Assembly: GCA_900756545.1 (NCBI GenBank)
Contig: CAAEKO010000044.1
Span: 1-13,364 of the forward strand
Direction of reading: 5' to 3'
Origin: Clostridia bacterium
Lineage (GTDB): Bacteria; Bacillota; Clostridia; UBA1381
Length of the DNA: 13,364 nt
This document shows positions 11,397 to 13,364 of this stretch, one piece after another (position 1 is the first letter of the stretch; every line of letters begins with the position of its first letter). The notes below the pieces were generated by a model. It was given only the letters and a program-made list of their open reading frames with translations. It had not been told where the DNA came from and did not search any database. The position numbers and the translations under genes are program-made.

Positions 11397-13364
11397 ATGC
11401 TATACCAATTTACAGCAGACGGAGACCGTCTGCATTTTTTATCGGTGAACGAGGGGACGACGGGGAATGTGAACACGTACGAATGCGCGGTAGAATTTAA
11501 AAGCCAGGACTGGGCGGGGCTGGAGAAGTTTGCCGCCTTCAAGGTGGGGGCGGACGTTTACACCCGGCTGCTGACCAACGGCCGCTGCCTGATTCCCAGC
11601 CAGGCGCTGGAGCGGGCGCAGGCGATTTATATTGGCGTATACGGGGTAGACCCGGCGGCCCAAACAGACAAAAAGCTCTCCACCAACTGGACGGTGATGA
11701 ATATTTCCGAGGGGGCTTACAAGCCGGGGGTTACTACCCCGGCGGAGCCGCAGCCGGACGTTTGGGAAACGTACATCGGAGAAATCGTAAACATCCGGGA
11801 TAACATGACCCCGTACGTGGGAGAAAACGGCAACTGGTTTGTGTGGGACAAGGCGTCGCAGGCCATGGCTGACAGCGGCAAAAAGGCCGTTCCCGCCAAT
11901 GGGTACACGCCGCAGAAGGGCGTGGATTATTTTACGGAGGAAGACGTCCAGGACCTGGGGCTGGCGGATAAGGCCGACAAAGCCGCAACCCTGGCAGGGT
12001 ATGGGATCGGAGATGCGTATACCAAGGAAGAAATAGATGCGAAGGTAAGCCGAGTTTACAGGCCAAAAGGGTCTGTATACAGTGTTGGAGAACTGCCGTC
12101 TTCGGCAGAGACTGGAGATGTTTACAATATTGTAAAAGGCGGGATGCAGAATTTTAGCATCGGAAACAAATACACCGGAACGGCAGAGGTACATGTCGGG
12201 CTGTGCAGTTATAATACAGATATGTATGGCGGATATATATTGATGGACAACTCCGAACCTAATATACTGCCAAGCACAAATGTATACTCCATTATCGAGG
12301 GGAGTATTGACGGAAAGTTTGTAACGCTTCGCCTAACATTGGGAGAGACGCCAACGAAATATTATTTTGATTATAATCAATACCGTGAATGGGAAGACGG
12401 CGCATATACGATTGACTGGGATAATGACAATATGTATGTTGTTTATCAGTTAGATATCCAAGACGGCGACAATGTGGTATGGATTGATGTGTTTTGGGAT
12501 CAGTTGCCTGGTGTTGTTGATTTATCCGGCTGCGTACAAAAGGAGACCGGCAAGGGGCTGTCGGCCAATGATTATACGGACGAAGACAAAGCGAAGGTCG
12601 GAAATCTGCCGGAGAATACAAGCTCTGTTTTGGCGGATAAGGCGGACAAACAAAATGAAAGCGGTGGTTTTGCCGGGGGAGAAAATGCAGAGACGGAAGA
12701 CGGCGGCGGCGCTATAGGTTACCAGGCAAAAGCAATTTACCGGCCAGATGCTTCTGATGCCTGCGGCGGCGCGGTCGGTGGATATGCAGTTTCTCGATAC
12801 GGCGGGGGCGCAGTCGGATCAGGTGCGGAAGCGGCTGGTGGATTTGCAGGAGGAATGCAAGCAAGAGTATATGGTGGTGATGGCGACGGCGGCGGCGCGG
12901 CGGTAGGCGTATACGCTCAGGCGTATAGTGGTTTCGCGGGAGGGCTTTGGGCAAAGGCATCCACGGATCAAAACGGACGCTACATAGACGCAATTCAGCT
13001 TGGCACCGGAACCAATAATCAAGAAAAAACCCTGCAGGTTTACGACTACACACTGATGAAAAAAGACGGTACGATTCCGGACGAGAGGGTTCCTAAGCTG
13101 GCCCAAAAAGCGGATAAAGAATATGTGGATGATTATATAACAACAATATACAATGATCTTTCTAATTATGCTACGCTTTCTAATCTGGAAACGCAGGCTG
13201 AAAATACTGAAGCGGCGCTTGACGAAAAGGCGAACAAAGCGGACGTTTACACCAAGCCGGAAGCGGACATGCGATATTTGCCCAAAGGCACAGCCGCCGG
13301 ATACCCCGTAACAGTCAGCGACCACTTAGAGGGCGCGGAGCTGATAGATTACCGGATACAGGGC
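11397..13364 (+). CDS. Large tail fibre / upper baseplate-type protein, 3' end beyond the window
   Basis: The frame is open from ATG 11397 (AAGGAGGG 6 bases upstream) to the window edge, 656 codons with no stop, so the product is partial. Residues 1 to about 125 (LYQFTADGDRLHFLSVNEG, DWAGLEKFAAFKVG, ending before PDVWETY) look like the N-terminal anchoring domain of Bacillota phage baseplate/fibre proteins. A short fibre repeat LAGYGIGDAYTKEEIDAK follows near 199-216. Residues about 220-400 form a distinct beta-rich insert of A/T-richer DNA. Residues about 422-521 are Gly/Ala-rich with repeating GGAVG, GGFAGG and GGGAIG units, then IQLGTGTNNQEKTLQVYDY near 532-550, a common fibre segment. Residues 575-635 are coiled-coil-like. 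It probably contacts the host surface. A terminator-like hairpin lies within its first 15 codons. Confidence 0.85.
   Translation, partial: MLYQFTADGDRLHFLSVNEGTTGNVNTYECAVEFKSQDWAGLEKFAAFKVGADVYTRLLTNGRCLIPSQALERAQAIYIGVYGVDPAAQTDKKLSTNWTVMNISEGAYKPGVTTPAEPQPDVWETYIGEIVNIRDNMTPYVGENGNWFVWDKASQAMADSGKKAVPANGYTPQKGVDYFTEEDVQDLGLADKADKAATLAGYGIGDAYTKEEIDAKVSRVYRPKGSVYSVGELPSSAETGDVYNIVKGGMQNFSIGNKYTGTAEVHVGLCSYNTDMYGGYILMDNSEPNILPSTNVYSIIEGSIDGKFVTLRLTLGETPTKYYFDYNQYREWEDGAYTIDWDNDNMYVVYQLDIQDGDNVVWIDVFWDQLPGVVDLSGCVQKETGKGLSANDYTDEDKAKVGNLPENTSSVLADKADKQNESGGFAGGENAETEDGGGAIGYQAKAIYRPDASDACGGAVGGYAVSRYGGGAVGSGAEAAGGFAGGMQARVYGGDGDGGGAAVGVYAQAYSGFAGGLWAKASTDQNGRYIDAIQLGTGTNNQEKTLQVYDYTLMKKDGTIPDERVPKLAQKADKEYVDDYITTIYNDLSNYATLSNLETQAENTEAALDEKANKADVYTKPEADMRYLPKGTAAGYPVTVSDHLEGAELIDYRIQG
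11415..11440 (+). terminator. Terminator-like hairpin inside the 5' end of the fibre gene
   Basis: GCAGACGG (11415-11422) and CCGTCTGC (11426-11433) form a perfect 8-bp stem with an AGA loop, followed by A and six T (11435-11440). This would be called an intrinsic terminator if it were not within codons 7-15 of a long open frame. A translating ribosome would prevent its folding, so it could act as a polarity or attenuation device: transcription stops when the gene is poorly translated. It may also be a chance result of the ADGDRL coding sequence. Confidence 0.45.
12661..12960 (+). repeat. Gly/Ala-rich repeat region of the fibre protein
   Basis: About 100 codons encode imperfect repeats built on GGAVG, GGGAIG and GGFAGG followed by short variable segments, with GGCGGCGGC runs in the DNA. 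The pattern resembles stacked beta-turn repeats (beta-helix or trimeric adhesin-like shaft). Repeat number could vary by slippage or recombination. Confidence 0.65.

Noticed and set aside
11439..12194. Minus-strand frame of 251 codons opposite the fibre gene start
   Set aside because: It is antisense to a continuous + strand frame with a strong ribosome site that continues to the window end; no promoter or ribosome site of its own was seen.
9874..13364. Variable protein of a diversity-generating retroelement
   Set aside because: The paralogous tip proteins and fibre invited the idea, but no reverse transcriptase, template repeat or adenine-biased variable repeat is visible in the window.

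Overview
The window is a stretch of the late (morphogenesis) region of a siphovirus-type temperate phage or prophage of a low-to-mid GC Gram-positive bacterium. The tail gene order, the strong AGGAGG-type ribosome sites, the lipoprotein signal peptides and the style of tail proteins (Gp15, Dit, ReqiPepy6 Gp37-like) fit Bacillota, most likely a gut-type Clostridia host. The host assignment is inference. All supported genes are on the + strand, and no RNA gene, CRISPR, insertion sequence or integrase was seen.

Layout. Positions 1-123 are a leader with two hairpins and a promoter-like sequence. Next come the major tail protein (124-621), a hairpin/terminator-like element, a tail assembly chaperone-like protein (862-1218) and a Gp15-family protein (1215-1802). 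In many related phages the tape measure gene follows directly. Here about 3.2 kb of accessory DNA (1803-5049) lies between Gp15 and the intact tape measure gene. The later genes are the tape measure protein (5050-7911), distal tail protein Dit (7908-8780), a Gp37-like tail-associated protein (8793-9884), two tandem paralogous small tail proteins (9874-10650 and 10662-11384) and a large fibre/baseplate protein running off the window end (11397-13364).

The accessory block is the most interesting part. It holds three cargo genes of moron type: a DUF4417 protein and two lipoproteins with OB-fold-like domains. Each has its own consensus-like promoter. Terminators follow Gp15 and both lipoproteins, so they bracket the cargo. 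Each lipoprotein gene is preceded by the 5' end of a tape measure gene, so the block contains three successive tape measure starts: one start-less fragment nearly identical to the intact gene, one divergent fragment with a good start, and the intact gene. The two lipoprotein promoters share the same upstream direct repeat (AAACGACA, two copies 10 bp apart, 11 bp before the -35), and the two terminators share the downstream sequence TTTTTTGATGCAA. This looks like a repeated cassette of [tape measure 5' fragment - promoter - lipoprotein - terminator] stacked upstream of the working gene.

How it may work (inference): the structural genes build the tail tube, its length ruler, the baseplate and the host-recognition tip during lytic growth. 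The lipoproteins and DUF4417 protein can be made from their own promoters in the lysogen. Phage lipoproteins of the TP-J34 Ltp kind are known to block superinfection through the incoming phage's tape measure protein, so lipoproteins paired with tape measure fragments make a superinfection-exclusion role worth testing. Late transcription must cross three intrinsic terminators to reach the tape measure and baseplate genes, which suggests antitermination or an unseen late promoter.
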